A stretch of 64,000 bases of DNA from RGIG7450 sp045633565 (GCA_045633565.1 JAZQYO010000011.1:65240-129239); one strand, 5' to 3'; positions 16,912 to 24,866 are shown, counted from the stretch's first letter. Numbers and translations are program-made. The notes: generated by a model from the sequence alone, not told the origin.

Positions 16912-16986
16912 TGTAACTAAGACGGCTGAAATAAAAAAATCTCCCTCTCAGGTGATTGCAGTTACCACAAATTCAAAAGAGCCTCA

Positions 16987-17016
16987 GACCAATGAGTTCG
17001 ATTTTTTTCATTGGTC
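16987..17016 (+). terminator. Hairpin inside the invertible segment, upstream of the promoter
   Basis: GACCAATGA and TCATTGGTC form a 9-bp stem with a T-rich loop. It may insulate the following promoter from read-through, an arrangement seen in known invertible promoters. Confidence 0.45.
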
Positions 17017-17066
17017 TATTTGCTATGTGCAAATTTTATGAATTCGTTCTATTTATCTCTGAAACA

Positions 17067-17095
17067 TTGACCTTTATGTATTTTCGTGGTATAAT
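17067..17095 (+). promoter_or_regulatory. Promoter inside the invertible segment
   Basis: TTGACC (17067-17072), a 17-bp spacer and TATAAT (17090-17095). It now reads right, into the right-hand repeat and its T-tract, antisense to the recombinase gene. After inversion it would read left into the SLOG gene. Confidence 0.75.
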
Positions 17096-17118
17096 TTATT
17101 TAAAATTTTTAATTGTTT

Positions 17119-17150
17119 TGCCACATAATGCTGATTATGTGGCCTTTTTA
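17119..17150 (+). terminator. Right inverted repeat (17122-17141), also a terminator
   Basis: GCCACATAAT-GCTG-ATTATGTGGC is a perfect 10-bp hairpin followed by CTTTTTAATTTT. The 20-bp core is the inverted copy of 16892-16911. It would stop transcription from the internal promoter in the present orientation. Confidence 0.75.
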
Positions 17151-17993
17151 ATTTTGCATCCGCACGAGTCCCATTCTCTGCATTTGTCTGCGATGGGTGC
17201 TACCATTTTCTATTGTATAGATTCTTGTAGTATTTACATTGCTGTGTCCGAGTATATCTGCCAGGCGAACGATATCTTTTTGCAGTGAATAGTAGGTTCG
17301 TGCGAACAGATGACGGAGATTATGTGGGAACACTTTTTCTTTTGATACTCCAGCATACTCGCACAGTTGTTTCATTGATTTCCATATCGAGTGCCGATCC
17401 ACAGGCTGACCTCTTCTTGTTACGAATACACTGCCTGAGGTGATATGTTTTTCCTTTATATATTTTTTAAGGAGAGTACACAATTCTCTGGGCAAGATTA
17501 TCATTCGAATTTTACCTTTCAACCTAACCTGTGCCTGACCTGTCATTACGGAATTTACATCCACATATTTTAATTCACTTACACGAATCCCTGTGGCACA
17601 TATCGTCTGCATGATGAGATAGAGTCTTTCATTCTTTTTGCTTTTTGCCGCTTTAAGAAGTCTTTCATACTCAGCCTTTGTAAGCTCCTTTTCGCTTTGA
17701 CAGAAGATTTGCCGTTGCACTTTTAAGTTCTTTACCTTGAGGTCATATCTTTCAATGAAACCAAAGTATCCGTTGAGGGAAGACAGTACAGAGTTCACAC
17801 TTGCCGGAGCATATTGTTGTGTGAGCATATTTTTATACTCAAGTACAAGTGTCTTTGTAATTTCTCTGCCGTCCGACCATTCTGCGAAGGCACTTATGTC
17901 TCGGATATATTTTTCTATAGTGACAGAGCATTTTTCTTCCTCGACTAAATAATTTTTGTACTCATCAATAGTGCGTTTAGTAATTTCATTCAT
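17148..17993 (-). CDS. Tyrosine recombinase (XerC/D-like), probable DNA invertase
   Basis: The protein has 281 residues. It has an N-terminal SAM-like DNA-binding domain (about 1-90) and a catalytic domain with R137 (ATGIRVSEL), K159/K161, H224 and R227 (PHNLRH), H250 (LGH) and Y259 (TRIYT). All the catalytic residues are present. It is shorter than phage or ICE integrases and lacks their arm-binding domain, like recombinases that flip promoters in Clostridia and Bacteroides. Its stop codon lies at the edge of the right inverted repeat. An AAAGGAG site precedes the ATG, with a weak TTGACA-N17-TATTCG promoter further up. Confidence 0.9.
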   Translation of the reverse strand: MNEITKRTIDEYKNYLVEEEKCSVTIEKYIRDISAFAEWSDGREITKTLVLEYKNMLTQQYAPASVNSVLSSLNGYFGFIERYDLKVKNLKVQRQIFCQSEKELTKAEYERLLKAAKSKKNERLYLIMQTICATGIRVSELKYVDVNSVMTGQAQVRLKGKIRMIILPRELCTLLKKYIKEKHITSGSVFVTRRGQPVDRHSIWKSMKQLCEYAGVSKEKVFPHNLRHLFARTYYSLQKDIVRLADILGHSNVNTTRIYTIENGSTHRRQMQRMGLVRMQN

Positions 17994-18075
17994 GATTCAA
18001 CAACTCCTTTTCAAATATTATATACCGAATAATTTTTTCGAATACCTTTTTGAAAAATTGTTGTCAATGTTTCGG

Positions 18076-18192
18076 CTAATTTGAATATTCAAAGGCGATT
18101 GCTAATTCTAAAACCGAATTAACAATCGCCTTAAGACTTTCGTATGCTTTGCCATGTAATTTCACCTCCTTGCGAGACAAAGCATACCACAT
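18076..18192 (-). other. Possible micro-ORFs and hairpin downstream of repeat copy C
   Basis: A perfect AAGGAGG-type ribosome site (18163-18170) precedes an ATG at 18153-18155 that opens a 15-codon frame, MAKHTKVLRRLLIRF, ending at 18108. A second frame, 38 codons from 18192 to 18076, overlaps it. Both run through the hairpin GGCGATTG-TTAATTC/GAATTAG-CAATCGCC (about 18092-18130). The ribosome site suggests real translation or a leader peptide; the hairpin suggests attenuation. It is uncertain which product, if any, matters. Confidence 0.4.
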
Positions 18193-18215
18193 AAGAGAGA
18201 GGAAGTCCACGAAGG
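18176..18215 (+). repeat. Two-box dispersed repeat, copy C
   Basis: CATACCAC (18183-18190), 12 bases, then AAGTCCACGAAGG (18203-18215), matching the other copies except for one base in box two. Confidence 0.75.
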
Positions 18216-18231
18216 ATTTCGATAAGAATAT

Positions 18232-18260
18232 TTGAAAAATCGTTGTCCTTGTGTTATAAT
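18232..18260 (+). promoter_or_regulatory. Promoter of the 18287 gene
   Basis: TTGAAA (18232-18237), a 17-bp spacer and TATAAT (18255-18260), ending 26 bp before the ATG. Confidence 0.75.
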
Positions 18261-18286
18261 GAATAAAAAACTAGGAGAATATTAGA

Positions 18287-19510
18287 ATGAATAACGTTGC
18301 TCTTTTCTTAACTGATACAAATAACAAACAACATACAGTCACATATCCTGTTTCAAATAGTATGCTCTCTATTACTGACATAACTATGAAGGAAATCTGT
18401 GATTCGATAGGAATAACGGGATTGAAGAGCCTTCATATAACATTAGGTGTTCATGATATGGTGATCAATGTAATGTGTTATACACTTACAGATACCATAT
18501 ACTTTGAAAGTTATTCTAATGCTAGTTCCTATATAAAAATATTGAAAGTTCATGATACAAACATACATGTAGTAGGTCATCACATTTCCCATATACAAGC
18601 AGATTGTTCGAATATATTACTAGCAGATTGCCAAGTGGATAAACTTGAAATAGGTTTAGCCAAACAATTCGAAAACATCGATAAAAATCCCATGATTATG
18701 TTTCCTGTGAATAAATTAGATATTCGCAACTGCATGATAAAAAAGATTGATATTTTTGCTCAATGCCAAAACATAGACATACAAGGTAGTGTAATTGATG
18801 AAATAAATAATAAACTTTTCTCAATACCAAACACAAAATCTGTAGTGCAATCCTTCCACGTATGGCAAAATACAAACATTAAGAAAATTACTATAACTGA
18901 CGAAATAAAAAGACTAAAATTAGATAGTTCCACAATAGATACAATTATAGCAAGAGCTAATACTTTTATAGAGGAAATAGAGATAAAGAACTCAGTAATA
19001 TTAAATACATATGGGTTTACCAATAAAAATTTTAAAGAGCAAACATTAGAATCTTGGCAAATTGTTGAAAAATCAGCTCATAATGACCATAATCTCAATT
19101 TAAGATCCGAAGCATTATATAACATTTTAAAACTTTCATCAGAAGGAGAAAGTGCAATTGATAAATTTCTTCTAAGGATTTTTGACTTTTGCGTAGGATA
19201 CGGGTATAAACCAATTAGACTATTAAGAACAGCTGGATTAATAATACTGACAAGCGCCATGCTTTTCTCCATAATTCAATTATTTAAAACATTATCTACA
19301 ACATCAATTCCAATTAACTTGTATACAATAAAATGTGGCATAGGGGCAATAATTAATAATATTTTTTTATCTATTTCTGCTTTTTCGGGGCAGAGTGGCT
19401 TGGAACGATGTGATGGAATAATATTTTGGATAGGAAATACCGAATATATATTTGGAGTGATTCTTTTTGCTATGTTTGTTAATTCCCTATATTTAAGATA
19501 TAAAGAATAA
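18287..19510 (+). CDS. Beta-repeat protein with C-terminal two-helix channel-like domain
   Basis: The protein has 407 residues. Residues about 60-265 show short irregular repeats ending in I/L-x-I strands (KLDIRNCMIKKIDIF, IKRLKLDSSTIDTII), suggesting a right-handed beta-helix or pentapeptide-like solenoid. The C-terminal 110 residues have a membrane helix (about 315-335), a loop with SAFSGQSGLERCDG and a second helix (about 383-402), as in ion-trans-2 channel ends attached to pentapeptide proteins. The gene is strongly AT-rich and monocistronic, with its own promoter and terminator. It may be a membrane effector of a defence or toxin type; this is an inference. Confidence 0.55.
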   Translation: MNNVALFLTDTNNKQHTVTYPVSNSMLSITDITMKEICDSIGITGLKSLHITLGVHDMVINVMCYTLTDTIYFESYSNASSYIKILKVHDTNIHVVGHHISHIQADCSNILLADCQVDKLEIGLAKQFENIDKNPMIMFPVNKLDIRNCMIKKIDIFAQCQNIDIQGSVIDEINNKLFSIPNTKSVVQSFHVWQNTNIKKITITDEIKRLKLDSSTIDTIIARANTFIEEIEIKNSVILNTYGFTNKNFKEQTLESWQIVEKSAHNDHNLNLRSEALYNILKLSSEGESAIDKFLLRIFDFCVGYGYKPIRLLRTAGLIILTSAMLFSIIQLFKTLSTTSIPINLYTIKCGIGAIINNIFLSISAFSGQSGLERCDGIIFWIGNTEYIFGVILFAMFVNSLYLRYKE

Positions 19511-19528
19511 AAACACAATAATTATATT

Positions 19529-19564
19529 AAAGAGGTTGTACATAAATTACTGTGCAACCTCTTT
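19529..19564 (+). terminator. Terminator after the channel-like gene
   Basis: The arms AAAGAGGTTG and CAACCTCTTT are followed by GTCTTTC. Confidence 0.7.
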
Positions 19565-19638
19565 GTCTTTCGGACCTATCCTTCAGTACGGAAGCAAGTA
19601 CACAAAGACTTTTATGGTACGGGAACGATAAGTTTTGT

Positions 19639-19995
19639 TTATAATCTTCCATGTCTTTTCATAACATTTTCGGCTGCGACCTGTTCGATGTACTCCTCAT
19701 AGTAATCATCATACTCACCGCTGGCAATGAGATTTTGTTTCTCGATGCTGACAGCAAGTTTGAAGAGCATGTCCGAGACTCTATCAACATGATGCTCTAT
19801 GGTACAGTCCACCGCCTGAACTAAAATCTTATTTATGTTGTCACTGTTTGCTTCGTAATGCAGCTTGGTAAGGTACTCATTGATAGCCTTATTGCAGAGA
19901 TCACTCTCGCTTTTGAATCCCAGCAGTTTAACATAATTTTTGATTTCAGTTCGTACCGCAGGCGGCACATTGAATGTCATCTTTTCTCTTTTCAT
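19639..19995 (-). CDS. Mobilisation accessory protein (MobC/ribbon-helix-helix-like)
   Basis: The protein has 118 residues. It starts KREKMTFNVPPAVRTEIKNY, an RHH-type DNA-binding beginning, followed by GFKSESDLCNKAINEYLTKL, typical of relaxosome accessory proteins that bind oriT beside the relaxase. It lies 28 bases downstream of the MobP3 relaxase gene. The ATG at 19995 has AAGGAAGG 11 bases upstream; a GTG at 20007 lies too close to that site. Confidence 0.65.
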   Translation of the reverse strand: MKREKMTFNVPPAVRTEIKNYVKLLGFKSESDLCNKAINEYLTKLHYEANSDNINKILVQAVDCTIEHHVDRVSDMLFKLAVSIEKQNLIASGEYDDYYEEYIEQVAAENVMKRHGRL

Positions 19996-20022
19996 AATAA
20001 AATTCACCTTCCTTTTATAAAA

Positions 20023-21144
20023 TTACATATGCATTCCCATACCATGATCACGTCTGTATTCTTTTGCTCTTTCCTTAGAATCAACAATTGATTTCGTGAA
20101 GCCTTCCTCAATGTCTTTCTGTATTGACTGCTCAAACATTTTACAGAGACTGAATATGATGTTACCAAAGACAGGAGATGCATCAATTTTATTTGTGTAA
20201 ACATTTCCTTGTCTGTTATCTTTTAATGCAGATTTAAGCACAGCATTTTGCAGACGCTTTTCGAAGTTTTTATTCTTCTCAAGGGCATCAAAACTTTTTT
20301 CAGGATGCTTGCGATAGTATCTTTGATTTGCAAGCTGCAGCTGACACCACCCGCGATACAACTCTTGCAGGTTTTCATCCTTGCAGACAACTTTTACAAC
20401 CGCATCGACCTTTTCTTTTTGCTCATGAGAAATGAATTTATAATTCCTCTTGCCGGAGTACCCATCGAGAGAGAATTTTAACTCATTGAAGGCTTCAACA
20501 AATTCATCATTTGCTCCGCCAATATCAACTTTAAACTCACTAACTTTCTCCTTGACTTCATCAATAATTCTATCTCGGATCGTTTGCTTTTCATCGTAGA
20601 GTTGTTTTAGTTCGTCTTTGAAAATAGTTTTTGTAAACATTACTCGCAGGTCGTTACAACTTTTTTTGGAGAGATATTCGCTGCCAGGGTTCTTGTTATA
20701 CACAATCATATGTATATGAGGGTGGTGACCTTCATCGTGATATGCTCCGTACCAAACCAAATCCTTTGCCGGAATATTATAGGCTTCTGCAATTTCAAAC
20801 TGCTTTGAGCGAATCAAATTTCTCCATGCATCTGCGTTGTTATATCCAAGTCTGTCTGCATCCTCTCGTCTCAAAGATACGATAGGCAACCACACAATTC
20901 CGTTATGACTTAGTGTGTCACTCCTTGCTTTGTTCAGATTAACATCGTCCTTACTACCGAAGAGACCATGCTCTCCGACCTTTTCAACACGAGGCCTGGT
21001 CGCAATATAATTCAGATTAATTTCAACCCTTTTCGTGTTGATGCTCTTGTCAACTCTCTCACGCTTTGCCATATAGTTTATATAACCTCCGCCGACAGCT
21101 TTGCCGCAGGAGACATACGGCGATTTAAATACAACTTTACTCAT
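20023..21144 (-). CDS. MobP3-family relaxase
   Basis: This is a 373-residue relaxase. The N-terminus KVVFKSPYVSCG and the block YINYMAKRERVD are typical of MobP3 proteins of Bacillota plasmids and mobilisable elements. The metal-binding triad is in YHDEGHHPHIHMIVYN. It nicks DNA at oriT and leads the strand to a recipient. No T4SS genes are visible, so the element would be mobilised by a helper. The ATG at 21144 has AAAGGT upstream; a longer frame to 21204 lacks a site. The 700-bp repeat-rich region just upstream is a natural place for oriT. Confidence 0.85.
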   Translation of the reverse strand: MSKVVFKSPYVSCGKAVGGGYINYMAKRERVDKSINTKRVEINLNYIATRPRVEKVGEHGLFGSKDDVNLNKARSDTLSHNGIVWLPIVSLRREDADRLGYNNADAWRNLIRSKQFEIAEAYNIPAKDLVWYGAYHDEGHHPHIHMIVYNKNPGSEYLSKKSCNDLRVMFTKTIFKDELKQLYDEKQTIRDRIIDEVKEKVSEFKVDIGGANDEFVEAFNELKFSLDGYSGKRNYKFISHEQKEKVDAVVKVVCKDENLQELYRGWCQLQLANQRYYRKHPEKSFDALEKNKNFEKRLQNAVLKSALKDNRQGNVYTNKIDASPVFGNIIFSLCKMFEQSIQKDIEEGFTKSIVDSKERAKEYRRDHGMGMHM

Positions 21145-21204
21145 TTTATCACTGACCTTTCTCAAAATATCGTTAAATACCATTAATACCTGAATATGCA
21201 CCAA

Positions 21205-21913
21205 TTTTAAGGCTCAACCGTGCGGAAAATCCGCATTTCAGCACCAAACCATCACCAGCAGATGCACTTTTGTAAACTCTCCGCAGGGCTTTGCACGGCG
21301 ATGTGAGCCTGCTTGGGGCGAATAGCGCACCAAGCTTTATCCTGCTTCTTTTAAAACACCACGCCTCGCCGTTTCGGGGCGCCCCGTCATGTGATTTCTC
21401 GTATTTCTGTTTGTTCTTTTAAATCGATTTTAAGGGCTTACTATGCGGTTTATATGGCGGATACGAGGGGCTAACTTTTCAGGGTGGTGTAACTACCTTA
21501 CCCCGAATAGTTGTATGCCTAACGCCCCTGCTTAACCCCTTCTCAAACGCATATGTTGTTTCAATGCCGATATATATGCCGTATTCGAGAGGTGTATCTT
21601 TTCAGGAGGGGTAAACCCTTTACCGAATATGTTTTGTTTTCAAACACGGATACATCTATTCGATATATTCACTTAATATTCACTTAAAATCGATTTTTAG
21701 GTTTCAAACCTATTTGTCACACGATGAATTACGAGGTTATCTTTCTTGCGTAGGGTAAATACCTTACCCAAGATTTTTCTTCTCGAAATTCTCTGTCACA
21801 GTCGTTCTCATTTTGCCGAAAATCAAAAACCACTTTTCTTTGGTTAATGTTTAACAGATTTTAATAGGGGGTATCAACTAATTTATGTGACAGAAAAATA
21901 ATTTTTATGCAGT
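21205..21913. other. Non-coding repeat-rich region, candidate oriT/replication origin
   Basis: No gene is seen in these 709 bp. Features include TGCGGA-AAA-TCCGCA (21221-21235), the perfect palindrome CGGGGCGCCCCG (21375-21386) and a block at 21451-21504 repeated imperfectly at 21573-21630. Three GGTAA...TTACC inverted motifs lie at 21487-21504, 21608-21624 and 21753-21769. It lies between the relaxase gene and the replication-type HTH genes, as expected for oriT and iteron-like sites. Confidence 0.5.
21833..21866 (+). repeat. 34-bp AT-rich repeat, copy 2
   Basis: It begins CTTTTCTTTGGTTAATG and differs from the 53004 copy at only a few positions. No two-box repeat accompanies this copy. Confidence 0.6.
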
Positions 21914-22345
21914 TCATTTTGGATGCTTTTTTTCATATTCTTCAAGCATTTTTTGAGCTTTTCCCCGAGCCAAATCTTCCTGAAACTTTTTCATCTGCTG
22001 CTGATGAAAATACTCAACGGCATCTTGGATAGGCCTGATTGTATATTTCAAATTGCCGTTTTGTTTTTTACCGTTTTTCAGAATTATTTCTGTCGGTTCA
22101 GTATAGATTAAACACTTATCTTCAAGCTCTCTTACATATTTTGCAACGGTAGTTATGCTTTTAATTTTAAGAGCCTTACCAATAGTTCTGTAGCTTGGGT
22201 AGCACTGATAAGTTTTTCTATCCTCAATGTATCTGAGATAAAAATAAATTGCCAGTGCGGTTGCATTCAAATCCAACTGCATAATTTGGTTCGGCATTAT
22301 AAACTGATTCCGCAATTTGTTTTGCTGATTATATAGATAATTCAT
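21914..22345 (-). CDS. Winged-helix replication-type protein
   Basis: The protein has 143 residues with a winged-helix core (TALAIYFYLRYIEDRKTYQC, then SYRTIGKALKIKSITTVAKY), like the HTH of small replication initiators. The C-terminus is basic and helical. The ATG at 22345 has AAAGGA upstream and overlaps the end of the preceding gene by 17 bases, so the two are coupled. It probably belongs to the replication or copy-control part of the element. It could instead be a regulator; no catalytic motif is seen. Confidence 0.6.
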   Translation of the reverse strand: MNYLYNQQNKLRNQFIMPNQIMQLDLNATALAIYFYLRYIEDRKTYQCYPSYRTIGKALKIKSITTVAKYVRELEDKCLIYTEPTEIILKNGKKQNGNLKYTIRPIQDAVEYFHQQQMKKFQEDLARGKAQKMLEEYEKKHPK

Positions 22346-23159
22346 CAGCACCATCCTTTCGGAAGCAGTCAGCAATTTCTTCATCTCCGTATTCCATTTT
22401 TACAATTTCATCTGCCGTATAACGCAATGCATTATATAGAGCAGTTGCGATATATGGAACAGGATTTCTGACTTGAATTTCAACCTTACCATCAACCAGT
22501 TTTCTCGGCATATTATTATCGACATAGACGATATGTTCATAGCTGATATTTTCTAATCGTCTGCGAACAATTTCACGGGGAATAATTTCGCCGCCAACCG
22601 AAATTGATTCTGAATTAAACATAATCTCAATAGCCGATTCATAATTCTTTTTTGTCATTCCGTTGAGTTCATATGTTTCTGCCTGATCCATCACATCCTC
22701 TATTGATGATAGATGGTTATTAATAAAATAATTAATATTTTTATTTATATATTTATTGCAGTCGTTTGAAACACTACCCTCAGTCATTTCACAATCACAG
22801 GGTAGGTCATCAGGCACACAAGAGGTCGTAATTGAAACAACCTCATCAGGTTTTTCTGCGACCTGCATAGAGGTCTTTTCACACACCACGTATAAATTGG
22901 AACCGGCACTGCCATCTTCTTTTGTTCGATTAGTTTTTTTAATAATTCCAAGTTCGATCAAACGCTTGATGGCATTCTTTGCTTTCGTTTCGCCTATGCC
23001 GATTTTCTCGGCAATCGTATTGTATGAGGGAAAGCAAATACCATCGTCATCTGCTAGCATTAGAAGATAGCAAAGCACTCTAAATTCATAGGGATCAATC
23101 TCTGTATTGGTTATATGTTTGTTTAGTATAATCGTAAAATTTTCAGTATATATTTTCAT
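22329..23159 (-). CDS. Replication initiator-like protein (HTH + DUF6017)
   Basis: The protein has 276 residues. The N-terminal winged helix (EFRVLCYLLMLADDDGICFP, then YNTIAEKIGIGETKAKNAIK) is followed by an acidic linker. The C-terminal region (about 150-265) with GMTKKNYESAIEIMFN resembles DUF6017, the domain paired with RepA_N-type heads in Bacillota plasmids and ICEs. AAGGAGG precedes the start, and a terminator-like hairpin stands right before the ribosome site, suggesting attenuation control. It marks the inner end of the mobile region. Confidence 0.7.
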   Translation of the reverse strand: MKIYTENFTIILNKHITNTEIDPYEFRVLCYLLMLADDDGICFPSYNTIAEKIGIGETKAKNAIKRLIELGIIKKTNRTKEDGSAGSNLYVVCEKTSMQVAEKPDEVVSITTSCVPDDLPCDCEMTEGSVSNDCNKYINKNINYFINNHLSSIEDVMDQAETYELNGMTKKNYESAIEIMFNSESISVGGEIIPREIVRRRLENISYEHIVYVDNNMPRKLVDGKVEIQVRNPVPYIATALYNALRYTADEIVKMEYGDEEIADCFRKDGADELSI

Positions 23160-23183
23160 AAAAGTATGCCTCCTTTTTGCATT

Positions 23184-23213
23184 AAAAAAAGTCGCATCAT
23201 TTCGATACGACTT
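23184..23213 (-). terminator. Terminator or attenuator ahead of the rep-like gene
   Basis: On the minus strand AAGTCGTATC and GATGCGACTT pair (one G-T wobble, 5-base loop), then TTTTT follows. It lies 25 bases upstream of the rep start. Confidence 0.65.
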
Positions 23214-23240
23214 AATAGCTTATTAACTTATAGCCTTTTT

Positions 23241-23282
23241 GAGCAAAAGAAAAAGTACAGCTATTTTTCAATAACTGTACTT
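23241..23282 (-). terminator. Terminator of the SpoIIQ-like gene
   Basis: The 13-bp arms at 23253-23265 and 23270-23282 (one wobble) end on the minus strand in TTTTTCTTTT. Confidence 0.75.
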
Positions 23283-23347
23283 ATTTCTCTCTCAATCGGC
23301 TTTTTTCGGAAACATCCTTTTGAGAAACACTCCTTCTGCGGTCTTTT

Positions 23348-24034
23348 TCATCTTACCAAAAGTGGCTCGGGATCTATATCCTCACCCTTATATTCAATTT
23401 CAAAATGAAGATATGTTTTTCCGTCCTTTGATTTGCCGACGCCGCTTATAACATCACCGGCTTTTACCTCATCTCCTGTTTTTACAAGTTTGTCAGTGGA
23501 TAAATTGCCGTACTTTGTGATAAAATCACCGTGCTGAAGCTCAATCACTATGCCGAGTGCATTGTGCTTATACACCGATTTAACTCTGCCGTTTGCCGCT
23601 GCCCTGACCTGACTTAGCTCATTTGACGAAATATCCACACCCTTGTGTACACGCCAGTCATCAAAATAATCAGAGTACACAAGCGATTTACCGGTATATG
23701 CCCTTGATATATCCCCAGCTGTCGGCAAGGCAATAACATAATCCTCAAGATTTGGTGCAAACTCGTCCGAGTCAGTTGTTTCTGCAGCTGTTAACACTAC
23801 AGTTTCTGTAGGAATTTCTTTCTTTTCTATTTTTTCTGCAGTCTTGGAAACAGTTTCACTTACCTGTTTTTCCTCCTGGTTTTTTTCTGAAATCTGCTGC
23901 ACTTGATTCTGTTTATCAAGCTCTTTTCTTGCACTGTTGGCAACAGAAAATCCTACAACAATAATTGTCAGCCCCAGTGCCATTGAAAAAACATAAAGCA
24001 GATTTGCTTTAGAAAATTTCTTTTTCTTTTCCAT
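23348..24034 (-). CDS. SpoIIQ-like LytM (M23) membrane peptidase homologue
   Basis: The protein has 228 residues. One N-terminal membrane segment (about 14-32), a Lys/Glu-rich stalk and a LytM domain (about 100-225) match SpoIIQ, the forespore protein that pairs with SpoIIIAH during engulfment. HKGVD carries the first metal ligands, but the usual HxH is YLHFE, so the first histidine is missing and catalytic zinc binding is doubtful. Bacillus SpoIIQ is also degenerate. It could instead be a general M23 cell-wall protein. It is transcribed alone. Confidence 0.7.
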   Translation of the reverse strand: MEKKKKFSKANLLYVFSMALGLTIIVVGFSVANSARKELDKQNQVQQISEKNQEEKQVSETVSKTAEKIEKKEIPTETVVLTAAETTDSDEFAPNLEDYVIALPTAGDISRAYTGKSLVYSDYFDDWRVHKGVDISSNELSQVRAAANGRVKSVYKHNALGIVIELQHGDFITKYGNLSTDKLVKTGDEVKAGDVISGVGKSKDGKTYLHFEIEYKGEDIDPEPLLVR

Positions 24035-24104
24035 ATCATACCTCCGTAAAAATTGTCTTACTCTATTTTTACCAGAATAATCCTACTTATACCGGAGAAA
24101 TGAA

Positions 24105-24132
24105 AAAATCCCAAGCAAATGCTTGGGATTTT
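24105..24132 (-). terminator. Terminator of rpsU-yqeY
   Basis: A perfect 12-bp stem with an AAAT-type loop ends on the minus strand in TTTTTT. Confidence 0.8.
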
Positions 24133-24139
24133 GTATGTT

Positions 24140-24583
24140 TTAACTTAAAAGTTCTTTAATTACGGCATTTAAAGCTTTGCCGTCACATTTGCCTTTAACC
24201 TTAGGCATAATGGCGCCCATCACCTTACCCATGTCACGCATAGAGGTTGCGCCCACGTCTGATATAACTTGCTTGGCTATTTCACGCATTTCCTCATCGG
24301 ATAACTGCTCGGGCAGATAAGGCATTAAAATCTCAATTTTACGATTAATCTCGTCAATGAGATCTGCTCTGCCGCTTTTTTCGTAGTCGGGCAATACATC
24401 TTTGTATCTTTTTACTTCTTTTGCTATAATCTCAACAACACCGTCATCATCTAAAACAACCTTGTTGTCTTTTTCGTATTGAAGAATTGCTGCACGGACA
24501 AGCTGAACAGTATCCTTTTTAACGGTATCCTTGTCCTTCATTGCGGATTTCATTTCATCCAGCAGGACATTTTTAAGTTCCAT
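24140..24583 (-). CDS. yqeY: GatB/YqeY domain protein
   Basis: The protein has 147 residues and is the YqeY family at full length. It has the helical N-terminal half (LDEMKSAMKDKDTVKKDTVQ) and the C-terminal GatB tail-like domain (VGATSMRDMGKVMGAIMPKV). It is thought to relate to tRNA-dependent amidation, but the exact role is unknown. Its ATG overlaps the rpsU stop as TAATG, and the rpsU-yqeY order is common in Bacillota. Confidence 0.9.
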   Translation of the reverse strand: MELKNVLLDEMKSAMKDKDTVKKDTVQLVRAAILQYEKDNKVVLDDDGVVEIIAKEVKRYKDVLPDYEKSGRADLIDEINRKIEILMPYLPEQLSDEEMREIAKQVISDVGATSMRDMGKVMGAIMPKVKGKCDGKALNAVIKELLS

Positions 24584-24759
24584 TATTTAAATTTCCTTTT
24601 TCTTGCCGCTTCTGATTTCTTTTTGCGTTTTACGCTGGGTTTTTCATAGTGCTCTCTTTTTCTGAGTTCAGACAGCACACCCGATTTTGCACATGAACGC
24701 TTAAATCTGCGAAGAGCACTCTCTAAGCTTTCATTTTCTTTTATTCTTATTTCTGACAT
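24583..24759 (-). CDS. rpsU: 30S ribosomal protein S21
   Basis: This 58-residue protein has the S21 hallmarks: SEIRIKENESLESALRRFKR, then LRKREHYEKPSVKRKKKSEA and a basic tail. A strong GGAGGGAGGGG site precedes the ATG, and a perfect promoter lies 80 bases upstream. It overlaps yqeY (TAATG). Confidence 0.95.
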   Translation of the reverse strand: MSEIRIKENESLESALRRFKRSCAKSGVLSELRKREHYEKPSVKRKKKSEAARKRKFK

Positions 24760-24837
24760 AATTTCCCCTCCCTCCGAAATTTAACGATAAACAGAAAATA
24801 CGTCAAAAGTAAATAGCTTAAAATTATACCATTAAGT

Positions 24838-24866
24838 ATTATATATCTTCAGACGATGTTTGTCAA
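24838..24866 (-). promoter_or_regulatory. Promoter of rpsU-yqeY
   Basis: TTGACA (24861-24866 complement), 17 bp, TATAAT (24838-24843 complement). Apart from this and the pot promoter, the 24760-25208 gap shows only AT-rich sequence. Confidence 0.8.

Noticed and set aside
17148..17993. Tyrosine recombinase as the integrase of the whole island
   Set aside because: Possible, but it lies in the interior, is short, lacks an arm-binding domain and sits beside an inverted-repeat segment. No att direct repeats at the island ends were found by eye.
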